Shown here piece by piece: positions 24,750-32,764 of a DNA stretch of 64,000 nt. A program made the position numbers and the translations under genes. The notes under the pieces are model-generated. The model was not told where the DNA came from. It saw only the letters and a program-made list of their open reading frames with translations, and did not search any database. This DNA is from Chloroflexota bacterium (GTDB taxonomy: Bacteria > Chloroflexota > Anaerolineae > UBA2200 > JACIWT01). The stretch lies in NCBI GenBank assembly GCA_014360825.1, contig JACIWT010000005.1:80248-144247 (forward strand), read 5' to 3'. How positions within the stretch are numbered: position 1 is the first letter of the stretch; each line of letters starts with the position of its first letter.

Positions 24750-25343
24750 CTATCGCCCTGCGATATAGTAGCGCATGATCGGTCGGGTCTCGGAGCGCCG
24801 CAGCACTTCCACGAACCCAGCCTTGCGGAAGGCAGACGTCAGACCAGTGTAGGCGAAAGCGTCGGGCATGCTGGCCCTCTTCGGTTCCACCGGATACCCC
24901 TCGACAATCGTGGCCCCATTCTCCCCGGCGTATTCGACGGCGGCCCGCAATAACTTCGCCGAAACACCCCGGTGCCTGTACAACTTGGCCACGAAGAAGC
25001 AGACGATGGACCAGACGGGCTGATCGTCCACCCTCTTCAGCACCCGAGACCGCTCCAGAGCGGGGAACCTTTCCCGTGGGGCCACAGCGCACCAGCCGAT
25101 GGGTTGCTCATCCGCATACGCGAGAAGGCCGGGGACTTCGCCCGAATCCACGATCGTCTTCATCGCCTGCTTGTTGCCACCGCCTTTTTGCTTCTCGAAT
25201 TCAGAGCGCGTGAGCCGCCACCACATACACCAGCAGCCGCCACAGGCTCCCCGGGGGCCGAAGAGGGCTTCGAGGTCCGCCCAGCGCTCGGGTGTGAGGG
25301 GGTGGAAGTGTAGAGTTGGCGGCGATGGCGTTTTACAAGGCAT
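24750..25343 (-). CDS. GNAT family N-acetyltransferase with N-terminal GGCWC motif
   Basis: The protein has 197 residues. An N-terminal segment contains the unusual GACGGCWCMWWRL cysteine/tryptophan motif (about 32-44) that marks a particular GNAT subgroup. The GNAT core follows: IGWCAVAPRERFPAL, then VWSIVCFFVAKLYRHRGVSAKLLRAAVEYA with the acetyl-CoA loop R-x-x-G-V, and a C-terminal AFRKAGFVEVLRRSETRPIMRY. The acceptor is unknown. ATG 25343 is chosen because upstream codons in the open frame read as non-coding; the ribosome binding site is weak (GAGAAA). Confidence 0.82.
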   Translation of the reverse strand: MPCKTPSPPTLHFHPLTPERWADLEALFGPRGACGGCWCMWWRLTRSEFEKQKGGGNKQAMKTIVDSGEVPGLLAYADEQPIGWCAVAPRERFPALERSRVLKRVDDQPVWSIVCFFVAKLYRHRGVSAKLLRAAVEYAGENGATIVEGYPVEPKRASMPDAFAYTGLTSAFRKAGFVEVLRRSETRPIMRYYIAGR

Positions 25344-25491
25344 GACTTTTCTCAAACGGTTTGTTGCAGAATCCTTTTTCGCTTTGCCTGAAATGATGCC
25401 CAGCAGTTTTGTGCTTTGCGAAGTATAAGGAGTTTGAGCGAACGAGGCGGACTGCAAAATACAGAACAGCCTCCAATGCGTGGTTTAACCA

Positions 25492-26235
25492 CTAAGCCCT
25501 CTTTAGAATCTCCAAAAATCGTTGCACTACGCCAGCCGGGTTCTCGAAGCATTCACTGGCATCAAAATGCTCGACAACGAGTATTCCATGAGCACGAAAG
25601 AGTCGATCTCGCTCGTGATCCTCAGCGGTGCGAGAGGGAGGATGAAATGGCTCACCATCCACCTCCAGAATGCCCCACTTGCCCTCGCAGCAAACTAAGA
25701 AGTCTGCTTCGCGATTCCGTCGGTTTTCGAGAGAACCAAGGCGAGCCTTGCAGTTGGGAAGGAAGAGAACGCCTGCTTGATCGAGCGCCTTTGCGATTCG
25801 GATTTCGCTTTCGGAGCGGAAACGCAAGTTGCTCCACATCCTGGCTGATATAGCCTCAACGGCTTGATTGTGCACACCCCTGCCACGCGCGATCTCTAGC
25901 AACTCACTGCGCCAGTCGGGATCAATGTCAATGAGTTCTGCTTTGGGAGTGAAGTGCTTTATGTAGGTATCTTCGGGTAACACAGCGTTGAGAGCTCGGG
26001 TGATAGCCTTTGTAATCGGGTGGTGGTCGTTGCAAAGGATATCATAAGCAGCACGAGGGCCTGTCAGAGTGATGTGTAAAGCGTAATGAACCTCGTCACC
26101 TACATACCAGGTGTCACCAGACTCCCAAACATCTAAGGAGCAGGAAAGTAGAACACTAGCTGCATCTTCTTCCTGCCCCTCAATTAAGAAACGAGCTGCA
26201 CTCGCAAGAAGTTGGTCACTGGACGAGAGTTGCAT
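25492..26235 (-). CDS. DUF559-like (Vsr-fold) nuclease domain protein
   Basis: The protein has 247 residues. The N-terminal 130 residues are of unknown fold. The C-terminal part matches the DUF559/very-short-patch-repair-like endonuclease family: E-I-R-I-A-K-A-L near 145, D178 in READFLV, E191-V-D193-G in ILEVDGEPFH198, and a helix with ERDRLFRAHGILVVEHF. These are the positions of the active-site acid pair, so it may be catalytically competent. A strong AAGGAGG precedes the ATG. A promoter lies about 215 bases upstream. It may be a stand-alone DNA-processing or defence gene; no methylase is adjacent. Confidence 0.72.
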   Translation of the reverse strand: MQLSSSDQLLASAARFLIEGQEEDAASVLLSCSLDVWESGDTWYVGDEVHYALHITLTGPRAAYDILCNDHHPITKAITRALNAVLPEDTYIKHFTPKAELIDIDPDWRSELLEIARGRGVHNQAVEAISARMWSNLRFRSESEIRIAKALDQAGVLFLPNCKARLGSLENRRNREADFLVCCEGKWGILEVDGEPFHPPSRTAEDHERDRLFRAHGILVVEHFDASECFENPAGVVQRFLEILKRA

Positions 26236-26449
26236 TTCCCGTGCCTCCTTTGCGTCTTTATCGAGTAGGGGCTAACAGGACGCAGGCGGTGTCCATCTGA
26301 ACTCCTAAATGACCCATCTGGGCGATTCGTCATTGATACGCATTTGCGGGCGTTTGACGTGCCCTTCGCTATGGTATTGCTCATCTTTCCTTGGGGGTTT
26401 CAGCTCATCATCAAGCAAACCGCTATCTCTACACCCTGACTTTACATAG

Positions 26450-26478
26450 ATCATATCACAGAATCTCCCTTGGGTCAA
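26450..26478 (-). promoter_or_regulatory. Putative promoter of the DUF559-like nuclease gene
   Basis: On the minus strand, TTGACC (26478-26473) and TATGAT (26455-26450) are separated by 17 bases. It would give a leader of about 205 bases before the ATG at 26235; the leader contains no convincing gene. Confidence 0.55.
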
Positions 26479-26583
26479 TGCAAACGACCAACAGCCTCAT
26501 CCACCGGGTCGACAATTGATGCTCTGCCAAGGCGCCTCACTGCGGACCCGCCCCCTCTTCTCTCCCACCAAAACATCTCGCTG

Positions 26584-26612
26584 TTGCCTGATATCCCAGA
26601 TTGGGCTATAAT
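26584..26612 (+). promoter_or_regulatory. Sigma-70 promoter at the head of the glycan locus
   Basis: TTGCCT (26584-26589) and a perfect TATAAT (26607-26612) are separated by 17 bases. It is followed by a small inverted repeat GCTAA..TTAGC (26616-26627) that abuts the ribosome binding site of the aminotransferase gene. The gap 26236-26640 (405 bases) otherwise holds only the opposed promoter at 26450-26478. Confidence 0.75.
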
Positions 26613-26640
26613 GACGCTAACTTTAGCGAGGAGGTGGGCG

Positions 26641-27744
26641 GTGACCAACGTTCCCTTCGGCAACCTGCGCTTGCAGTACGACTCGATGCGTGAGGAGATT
26701 GACTCCGCCCTCCAGCAGGTGCTCGATAGTGGCTGGTTCATCCTGGGCCAGCAGGTGGCTGCCTTCGAGGAGGAATTCGCCGCCTACGTGGGCGCTCGCT
26801 ATGCCATCGGCGTCGGCAACGGCACCGACGCCCTGCAACTGGCAGTGATGGCCCTCGACATCGGCCCCGGCGACGAGGTGCTCACCGTCCCGCTGACCGC
26901 TTGCTTCACCGCCCTGGCCATCTCCGCCACCGGCGCAACTCCCACCTTCGTGGACATCCAGCCCGATAGTTTCAACATGGACCCGGAGCAGATCGAGGCC
27001 AAGATCACGCCGCGCACCAAGGCTATCATGCCCGTCCATCTCTACGGCCAGCCCGCAGATCTCGATCCTATCATGGAGATCGCGGAGCACCGTGGACTGT
27101 ATGTGATCGAGGATGCGGCCCAGGCCCACGGGGCGGAATACAAGGGCCGGCGGGTGGGGAGCATCGGCCACATCGGCTGCTTCAGTTTCTATCCCAGCAA
27201 GAACCTGGGGGCATACGGCGATGGAGGTCTGTGCGTGACCAGCGACCCGACCCTGGCTGAGAGGCTGCGGCTCCTGCGCAACGGCGGCCAGTCGAAGCGC
27301 TATCATCATGAGATGCTGGCTATCAACAGCCGGCTCGATGAGATGCAGGCAGCCTTATTGCGCGCCAAGTTGCGCCACTTGGATGAGTGGAACGACGCGC
27401 GGCGGCGCATCGCCCACCGCTACGATGAATTGCTGGCCCACAGCCCGGTGACCACGCCCGTGGAGATGGCTTACGGCAAGCACGTCTATCACCTCTACGT
27501 GGTGCGCTCTCCCGCCCGGGATCGCTTGCAAGCCCATCTGGAGGCGCACGGCGTGGGCACGCAGGTGCACTACCCCATCCCGCTGCACCTCCAGGGATGC
27601 TACCGGTTCCTGGGCGGCAAGCGCGGCGATTATCCGGTGGCCGAGCGGGCGGCCGAGGAGATCCTCTCGCTGCCCATCTACCCTGAACTGACCGATGAGC
27701 AGGTGGAGTACGTGGCCGAGGTGATCCACCGCTGGGTCCCGTAG
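26641..27744 (+). CDS. DegT/DnrJ/EryC1/StrS-family sugar aminotransferase
   Basis: This is a 367-residue PLP enzyme that makes an amino-sugar nucleotide from a keto-sugar nucleotide. Family landmarks are in order: VPFGNLRLQYDSMREEI, GVGNGTDALQLA (PLP phosphate site), PVHLYGQPADLDPI, VIEDAAQAHGAEYKG (PLP aspartate), and SFYPSKNLGAYGDGG with the Schiff-base lysine at about 185. GTG at 26641 follows GAGGAGG by 7 bases and gives the family N-terminus VTNVPF; the frame stays open to 26470 but lacks a site there and would include the promoter. It is the first gene of the plus-strand glycan locus. Confidence 0.93.
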   Translation: MTNVPFGNLRLQYDSMREEIDSALQQVLDSGWFILGQQVAAFEEEFAAYVGARYAIGVGNGTDALQLAVMALDIGPGDEVLTVPLTACFTALAISATGATPTFVDIQPDSFNMDPEQIEAKITPRTKAIMPVHLYGQPADLDPIMEIAEHRGLYVIEDAAQAHGAEYKGRRVGSIGHIGCFSFYPSKNLGAYGDGGLCVTSDPTLAERLRLLRNGGQSKRYHHEMLAINSRLDEMQAALLRAKLRHLDEWNDARRRIAHRYDELLAHSPVTTPVEMAYGKHVYHLYVVRSPARDRLQAHLEAHGVGTQVHYPIPLHLQGCYRFLGGKRGDYPVAERAAEEILSLPIYPELTDEQVEYVAEVIHRWVP

Positions 27745-27762
27745 ATTGGAGTCAGGAGCGAT

Positions 27763-28497
27763 ATGTCCAAAAGCATCAGCGTCTTTTTCCCGGCCTACAA
27801 TGATGGCGGCACCATCCCCAGTATGGTGCTCACCGCGATTATGACCCTGCGCCAGTTGACCGATGACTACGAGGTGATCGTGGTCAACGATGGGAGCCAG
27901 GATTACACCGGAGAGGTGCTGGCCGAACTGGCGCAACACTATCCCGAACTGCGGGTCATCACCCATGAGCGAAACCGTGGCTACGGTGGGGCCTTGCGCT
28001 CGGGCTTCGCCAACGCCACGAAGGAACTCATCTTTTACACCGACGGCGACGCCCAATACGACGCCCGCGAACTGGCCATCCTTTACCCAAAGATGACTGA
28101 CGATGTGGACATCGTGCAGGGCTACAAGATCAGCCGCTCCGACCCCTGGTACCGCACCCTCATCGGGCGCATCTATCACTGGACGGTGAAGATCGCCTTC
28201 GGCCTCAAGGTCCGCGACGTAGACTGCGATTTCCGCCTCATACGCCGTCGCGTCTTCGACAAAGTGAAACTGGAATCCAACTCCGGCGTGATCTGCGTGG
28301 AGATGGTGAAGAAGATCCAGGATGCCGGGTTCAAGTTCGCCGAAGTGCCCGTGCACCACTATCACCGCGCCTATGGCAAGTCGCAGTTCTTCAACTTCGG
28401 GCGCATTGCACGGGTGGGGATAGATCTCACCAGACTGTGGTGGCAACTGGTCGGCTCGCGTATTGTGCGCCGCCCCGCCGAGACTGCGAAGCCATGA
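27763..28497 (+). CDS. Glycosyltransferase family 2 (dolichol-phosphate-sugar synthase-like)
   Basis: The 244-residue soluble GT-A fold protein starts SVFFPAYNDGGTIPSMV and contains EVIVVNDGSQDYTGEVL, the metal-binding FYTDGDAQYDARELAIL and DVDCDFRLIRRRVFD, as in polyprenyl-phosphate mannosyl/glucosyl synthases. It probably loads a sugar on a lipid carrier, which is the donor for the GT39-type integral membrane transferases encoded after it. A GGAG site precedes the ATG. Its stop codon overlaps the start of the next gene (ATGA, 28494-28497). Confidence 0.92.
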   Translation: MSKSISVFFPAYNDGGTIPSMVLTAIMTLRQLTDDYEVIVVNDGSQDYTGEVLAELAQHYPELRVITHERNRGYGGALRSGFANATKELIFYTDGDAQYDARELAILYPKMTDDVDIVQGYKISRSDPWYRTLIGRIYHWTVKIAFGLKVRDVDCDFRLIRRRVFDKVKLESNSGVICVEMVKKIQDAGFKFAEVPVHHYHRAYGKSQFFNFGRIARVGIDLTRLWWQLVGSRIVRRPAETAKP

Positions 28498-30518
28498 TAG
28501 GATCCCGGCCCCTCCGCGAAGCCTCTACGTGGAAGTCCGCCATTCGATGTTTGCCCCTGATCCTGATCCTCGTTTTGGCTGCTGTCCTGCGCTTCGGCCA
28601 GCCCGGCATCGCCGAGTTCAAGTTCGACGAGGCCGAGGCGTGCTCATATGCCCAGCGCATTGCGACGGGGCAAGAATTTCCACTGGCCGACGGCAATATG
28701 TCCTTCGGCCTTCCAGACCCGGCGCTGGACGTGTATCTCTACGCTCTGCCCCCGCTGTTCTCAGACAACCCCCTCGCCGCCGTTCTCTTTGTGGCTGGCC
28801 TGAACCTGCTGGCGGTGGCAGGCACTTATCTTTTGGCAGAGCGGTTCTTCAACCGGCGGGCCGCCCTCTTCGCGGCCCTTTTCTATGCCGCCGCTCCCTG
28901 GGCGGTGATCTACGGGCGCAAAGCCTGGGTGCACGTCCAGCCGCTTCTGACCGTCCTGATGCTCTGGTTCCTGTGCGAGGCCGTATGTGGGAGGGCTTTC
29001 CAGAGCCCGAAGCAGCGCCAGTCCCGGGCAATCGCCGGCTTCCTGTTCCTGCTCGGGCTCCAGGGACAAACGCATCTGCTGGCGGTGCTCTTTCTCCCCG
29101 CCGCGGCGCTGAGTCTGCTCGTTTTCCGTAAACGCATCGCCGGACGGCCATTCTGGTTGGGCCTGGGGCTGGCCATCGTGGTATCGCTGCCCTATCTGGC
29201 ACACATGTTCTCGCAGGTATCCGCCGCCCAGGCAGCCATAACACGTAGCCCGCTGGGTGGCAGGTGGCAAGTGGATGCCCAAGCCTGGCGCTTTGTCACC
29301 TGGATTGCTTCTGGCTTCAACCTGGAGGCGTTGCTGGGGGTGTCGGCGGGGCGATTCGCATGGGTCTCTCAAGCCCTGTTGTATATCCATTATGTGATAT
29401 CTGCATTTCTGGTGCTCGGCGTGGCACTGGCTGCCCGGGCGGTTTGGCGGCGCGAAGAGGGTTGGGAGGCATACCTTATCGCCCTGCTCTGGCTCTTTGG
29501 CCCGCTCCTGCTCTTGACGGTGCGCCCGGCGCCGGTTTACCTGCATTATATGACCGTGCTCTTCCCGGCGGTTTTTCTGGTGCTGGGGTTGGCTGCCGAC
29601 TGGGTGGCCGGGCATTCTCGGGCTGTGGCTATAGTGACCTTTGCCGTAATCCTCTTGCTGGCAGGCACGCAGGCGTTCGCGGTGTGGTCTCTCTACGACC
29701 ACGTGCGCGCCTATGACACAAGCGGCGGCTTCGGTGTGCCTCTGGAGACATGGCTGGCTGCGCGGGAGGCAGCCTTGCGCGCGGCGCAGGAGATTGGGGC
29801 GAGCCAGGTGGCTGTCGTGACCGAGGGCACGGTGCCCTATTGGGAAGAGTGCCCCGCTATCCTGAATTGCTTGTTGCGGCCGGAAGTGGAGCCGCGCTTC
29901 TTGGGGCGGGGTGGGGTGAGCGCTTTGCTGCTTCCGGCGGGCCAGCCGCTCGTTTACCTGACCACGCGAGATGACCGCGCTATCCAAGAGGTGCTGGAGA
30001 CATGGGGCGACGTTAACGCGCAGGTGCCGCTGCCCGGTGATGCTGGCGCTTTGTCGGTCTATGTGCTCCCGGCCCAACCCTTGGAGGAAATCTTAGCCCG
30101 GCCTGCCGTCCCGCTGGGGGTTCGCTTTGCCAATGGCGCGGTGCTAATGGGCTATGATGGGCCGGACGTTGTTACGCCGGGGGAGACCCTTCGGCTCGCC
30201 ACATATTGGACATTTCGCGGGCTCAGCGGCGAAGTCGGCGCGGCAGACTACACCGCCTTCCATCACCTAATGGATGCGGAGGGGCGGAAGTGGGGTCAGC
30301 AGGATGGCTTTGGTCTGGCCAGCGCCGACTGGCGCGAGGGTGATGTGCTGGCGCAGTTCTACGACGTCCCAGTCAGCCCCGATGCACCGCCAGGGGATTA
30401 CTGGCTGTGGGTGGGACTGTACTCCTTACGCGATGGAACCCGGGTCGCTGTACTCGATGAAGCGGGCTCCCCGATGGAAGACCACGTGGCACTGGGCCCG
30501 TTCCACGTCGGTCCGTGA
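28494..30518 (+). CDS. GT39-type integral membrane glycosyltransferase (GT-C)
   Basis: The protein has 674 residues. Residues 1-430 hold about ten membrane helices with the GT-C catalytic acidic pair after helix 1 (AEFKFDEAEACSYA) and the dense P/Y/W external loops typical of ArnT/PMT-2 proteins. The C-terminal 240 residues are a soluble external domain. Such enzymes move sugar from a polyprenyl-phosphate donor to protein or lipid on the outside of the membrane. The start overlaps the GT2 gene by four bases, so the two are translationally coupled and probably act in series. Confidence 0.88.
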   Translation: MIGSRPLREASTWKSAIRCLPLILILVLAAVLRFGQPGIAEFKFDEAEACSYAQRIATGQEFPLADGNMSFGLPDPALDVYLYALPPLFSDNPLAAVLFVAGLNLLAVAGTYLLAERFFNRRAALFAALFYAAAPWAVIYGRKAWVHVQPLLTVLMLWFLCEAVCGRAFQSPKQRQSRAIAGFLFLLGLQGQTHLLAVLFLPAAALSLLVFRKRIAGRPFWLGLGLAIVVSLPYLAHMFSQVSAAQAAITRSPLGGRWQVDAQAWRFVTWIASGFNLEALLGVSAGRFAWVSQALLYIHYVISAFLVLGVALAARAVWRREEGWEAYLIALLWLFGPLLLLTVRPAPVYLHYMTVLFPAVFLVLGLAADWVAGHSRAVAIVTFAVILLLAGTQAFAVWSLYDHVRAYDTSGGFGVPLETWLAAREAALRAAQEIGASQVAVVTEGTVPYWEECPAILNCLLRPEVEPRFLGRGGVSALLLPAGQPLVYLTTRDDRAIQEVLETWGDVNAQVPLPGDAGALSVYVLPAQPLEEILARPAVPLGVRFANGAVLMGYDGPDVVTPGETLRLATYWTFRGLSGEVGAADYTAFHHLMDAEGRKWGQQDGFGLASADWREGDVLAQFYDVPVSPDAPPGDYWLWVGLYSLRDGTRVAVLDEAGSPMEDHVALGPFHVGP

Positions 30519-30572
30519 GGGGGTTTGCGGAACTGAGTGGGGCGTGATGCGTCTTAATGGATGGAGGTGAGT

Positions 30573-31724
30573 GTGGCTGAGTTCTGGACTACGCGACGGC
30601 TGCGAATTCTGCTGGCTGTAGGAGTGCTCCTTGGGCTGTTTCTCATCGCCTACAATGCTCGAGGGGCCCTCTTGCCATTTTTCTTTGGCGCAATCATTGC
30701 TTATATTATCCTCCCGCTGGTGAACGCGCTCCACCGGGGTATCGGGCGCCTTTGCCCTTTCTTAGGGCGCTATGCCCGCCACCTGGCGATCCTGGTTACC
30801 TACCTCATCATCTTGCTGGGGATTATCATAGTGCTGGCCTTCGCCATCCCTGCCATCGCTGCCCAGATCAGCCTGTTGGGGCGCAGCCTGCCGCTCTATG
30901 CTGCTATGTTTCAACAATTTTTGGAAGAGCATGGCCAGGAGTGGCTGTTACAATATCAAAAGCGTATCCCGCTCGATATCCAGAAATCCCTCCAAGATTA
31001 CCTGCAGAACCTGACCCAAACCCTGTTCTTGGTGATGCAGCAGGGCATTCTGCGGGCCGCGGGCGTCTTCCGGGCCACGATCAGCGTGGTATTCGCCACC
31101 CTGCTTGTTCCGGTGTGGATGTTTTTCGTCCTGCGAGACGAACAGAGAATAAGCCGGTCTATCTATAATGCCTTGCCCCCGGCCTATCGCGCAGATCTAC
31201 AATGCATCCAGACACTCGTGGATCGCACGTTCAGTTCGTTCCTGCGCGGGCAGTTAGTGCTCTGCATATCGGTAGGGGTGATGGCGATGGTCATCCTGGT
31301 GATCCTGGATGTGGATTTCGCCCTGTTATTGGGCATCCTCGCGGGTATCCTGGAACTTGTGCCCAACTTGGGCCCTGTCTTGGGCGCGATACCGGCGGTT
31401 CTTGCGGCTCTGCCCGATTCGCTGGGCAAAGCAATCGCCGTCATCATCGCCTTCCTGATTGTCCAGCAGGCGGAGAACCTGATCCTCGTGCCCCGAGTGA
31501 TGGGGAGAAGCGTGCGGTTGCACCCGGCCATCGTGATGATGGTTTTGGTCGTCGGCGGTGCGTTGTGGGGAGTGTGGGGCCTGCTGCTGGCCGTGCCAGT
31601 TACCGCACTGACCCGCGACCTGTTACGCTATGCCCGGCACCGGCTTTCCGATGAGGGTGTCTCACCCGAACAGGCCCTGAGACTCGCGTCTGGCATTGAC
31701 CTGCCAGCACAGAATTCTCATTGA
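30573..31724 (+). CDS. AI-2E family transporter (PF01594)
   Basis: The protein has 383 residues with about eight membrane helices. The family pattern is clear: LLPFFFGAIIAYIILPLVNALHR early, an amphipathic stretch (QEWLLQYQKRIPLDIQKSLQDYLQNLTQ), LLGILAGILELVPNLGPVLGAIPAVLAAL, and GRSVRLHPAIVMMVLVVGGALWGVWGLLLAVP. Members include TqsA and Na+/H+ antiporter-like proteins; the transported solute is unknown. The in-frame ATG at 30561 lies within the ribosome binding site GGAGGTGA, so GTG at 30573 (5 bases after GGAGG) is the better start. The hydrolase gene follows 12 bases after the stop. Confidence 0.88.
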   Translation: MAEFWTTRRLRILLAVGVLLGLFLIAYNARGALLPFFFGAIIAYIILPLVNALHRGIGRLCPFLGRYARHLAILVTYLIILLGIIIVLAFAIPAIAAQISLLGRSLPLYAAMFQQFLEEHGQEWLLQYQKRIPLDIQKSLQDYLQNLTQTLFLVMQQGILRAAGVFRATISVVFATLLVPVWMFFVLRDEQRISRSIYNALPPAYRADLQCIQTLVDRTFSSFLRGQLVLCISVGVMAMVILVILDVDFALLLGILAGILELVPNLGPVLGAIPAVLAALPDSLGKAIAVIIAFLIVQQAENLILVPRVMGRSVRLHPAIVMMVLVVGGALWGVWGLLLAVPVTALTRDLLRYARHRLSDEGVSPEQALRLASGIDLPAQNSH

Positions 31725-31736
31725 GGAGGAATGCGA

Positions 31737-32588
31737 ATGAAGCACGAAGAGAGCAGTTTTCAGAGCGCCGATGGATTGCGTTTGTACTACCAGACCTGGC
31801 AGCCCGACGGATCGCCGGTCGCCCGTCTGGTCATCGTCCACGGCCTGGGCGAGCACAGCGGGCGCTACGGCAATGTGGTGGACTATTTCGTCCCGCGGGG
31901 CTATGGGATTTGTGCCCTCGACCTCCGCGGACACGGGCGTTCGGAAGGCCCACGCGGTCACGTCCAGGATTTCGCGCACTACGTGGAGGATTTGCGCCGC
32001 TTCGTGGGATTGGTGCAGGGTAGCCAGCCGGACGTGCCCACTTTCATGGTCGGCCACAGCCTGGGCGGGTTGATCGCCCTGTCCTATGGCCTGTGCCATC
32101 CGGAGGGACTGCGGGGCATGGTCGTCTCCTCGCCGTGGATTGAGGCAAACGCAGCCGAATTGCCCCCCGTCCAGAGATTCCTGTCCGCGCTCTTCGCCAA
32201 ACCCCTGAGCGCACTTCTCCCGACCCTGCCGATGCACAATGGCCTGAACCCCAACTATCTCTCCCACGACCCGGCCGTGGCCGGGGCCTACGAGGCGGAT
32301 CCCCTGGTGCACCATACCATCACGCCCCGCGCTTTCACCGAGATCGTGCGTGCCGCAGCGGATGTGGTGGAAAACGCTGGGGATTTCCGCCTCCCCATCC
32401 TGCTTCTGGTGGCGAGTGGTGACAAACTGGTTCTGCCCGCTGCCACGGTCGAATTCTTCGGCCGATTGCGGGTGGAGGATCGGACCCTCAAGGTATATGA
32501 CGGCTTCTACCACGAACTGTTCAACGAGGTGGAGAAGGCAACCGTCCTGCGGGATGTGGGAGCGTGGGTGGAGAAGAGGGTGAGATAA
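31737..32588 (+). CDS. Alpha/beta hydrolase, monoacylglycerol lipase/lysophospholipase type
   Basis: The protein has 283 residues. Typical features are VIVHGLGEHSGRY with the oxyanion-hole HG, CALDLRGHGRSEGPRGH, nucleophile elbow GHSLGG (about residue 105), an acid in VASGDKLV and the late histidine in FYHELFNE, which complete the triad. The lid region and PRGHV match serine aminopeptidase S33/monoglyceride lipase proteins. It would release fatty acid from monoacylglycerol or lysophospholipid. Two ATGs lie six bases apart; 31737 is 7 bases from GAGGAGG, and 31731 is too close. Confidence 0.9.
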   Translation: MKHEESSFQSADGLRLYYQTWQPDGSPVARLVIVHGLGEHSGRYGNVVDYFVPRGYGICALDLRGHGRSEGPRGHVQDFAHYVEDLRRFVGLVQGSQPDVPTFMVGHSLGGLIALSYGLCHPEGLRGMVVSSPWIEANAAELPPVQRFLSALFAKPLSALLPTLPMHNGLNPNYLSHDPAVAGAYEADPLVHHTITPRAFTEIVRAAADVVENAGDFRLPILLLVASGDKLVLPAATVEFFGRLRVEDRTLKVYDGFYHELFNEVEKATVLRDVGAWVEKRVR

Positions 32589-32764
32589 CAACCTGCGGAA
32601 TTGTTGAGTGAGATCTCACCTCGTTCGATTTGGACCCTCGTAGATAGGCCCGCAAAACGGTAGGGGCGGGTTTCAAACCGCTCTTTATTTTCCCCCTTTT
32701 GCGCCAAATACGGTATACTATGCTCCACCGGGGCCAGAACACTTGTGCCCCGGCGCGAGTGGAG
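32589..32764. other. Intergenic region ahead of lepA with palindrome and repeat-like fragment
   Basis: It contains a perfect 12-base palindrome GTGAGATCTCAC (32608-32619) and a stretch GTAGGGGCGGGTTTCAAACC (about 32661-32680) that looks like half of a longer inverted repeat. A TATACT at 32714-32719 looks like a -10 box, but no matching -35 stands at 16-18 bases. Confidence 0.4.

Noticed and set aside
26184-26384. A 66-codon minus-strand frame with AAGGAAAG close to its ATG, in the leader of the DUF559-like gene
   Set aside because: It overlaps the start of the nuclease gene in another frame, has no domain and a random-looking composition. It could be a leader peptide, but nothing supports it beyond the purine-rich site.
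27355-28446. Open frame of 363 codons on the minus strand
   Set aside because: Antisense to the DegT and GT2 genes, with the same mirror-frame composition and no start signals.
28761-30077. Open frame of 438 codons on the minus strand
   Set aside because: Antisense to a clear GT39 gene; very rich in Gln, His, Arg and Pro as expected for a shadow.
32714-32719. A TATACT -10 box ahead of lepA
   Set aside because: No -35 hexamer with reasonable match stands 16-18 bases upstream, so the promoter could not be supported.
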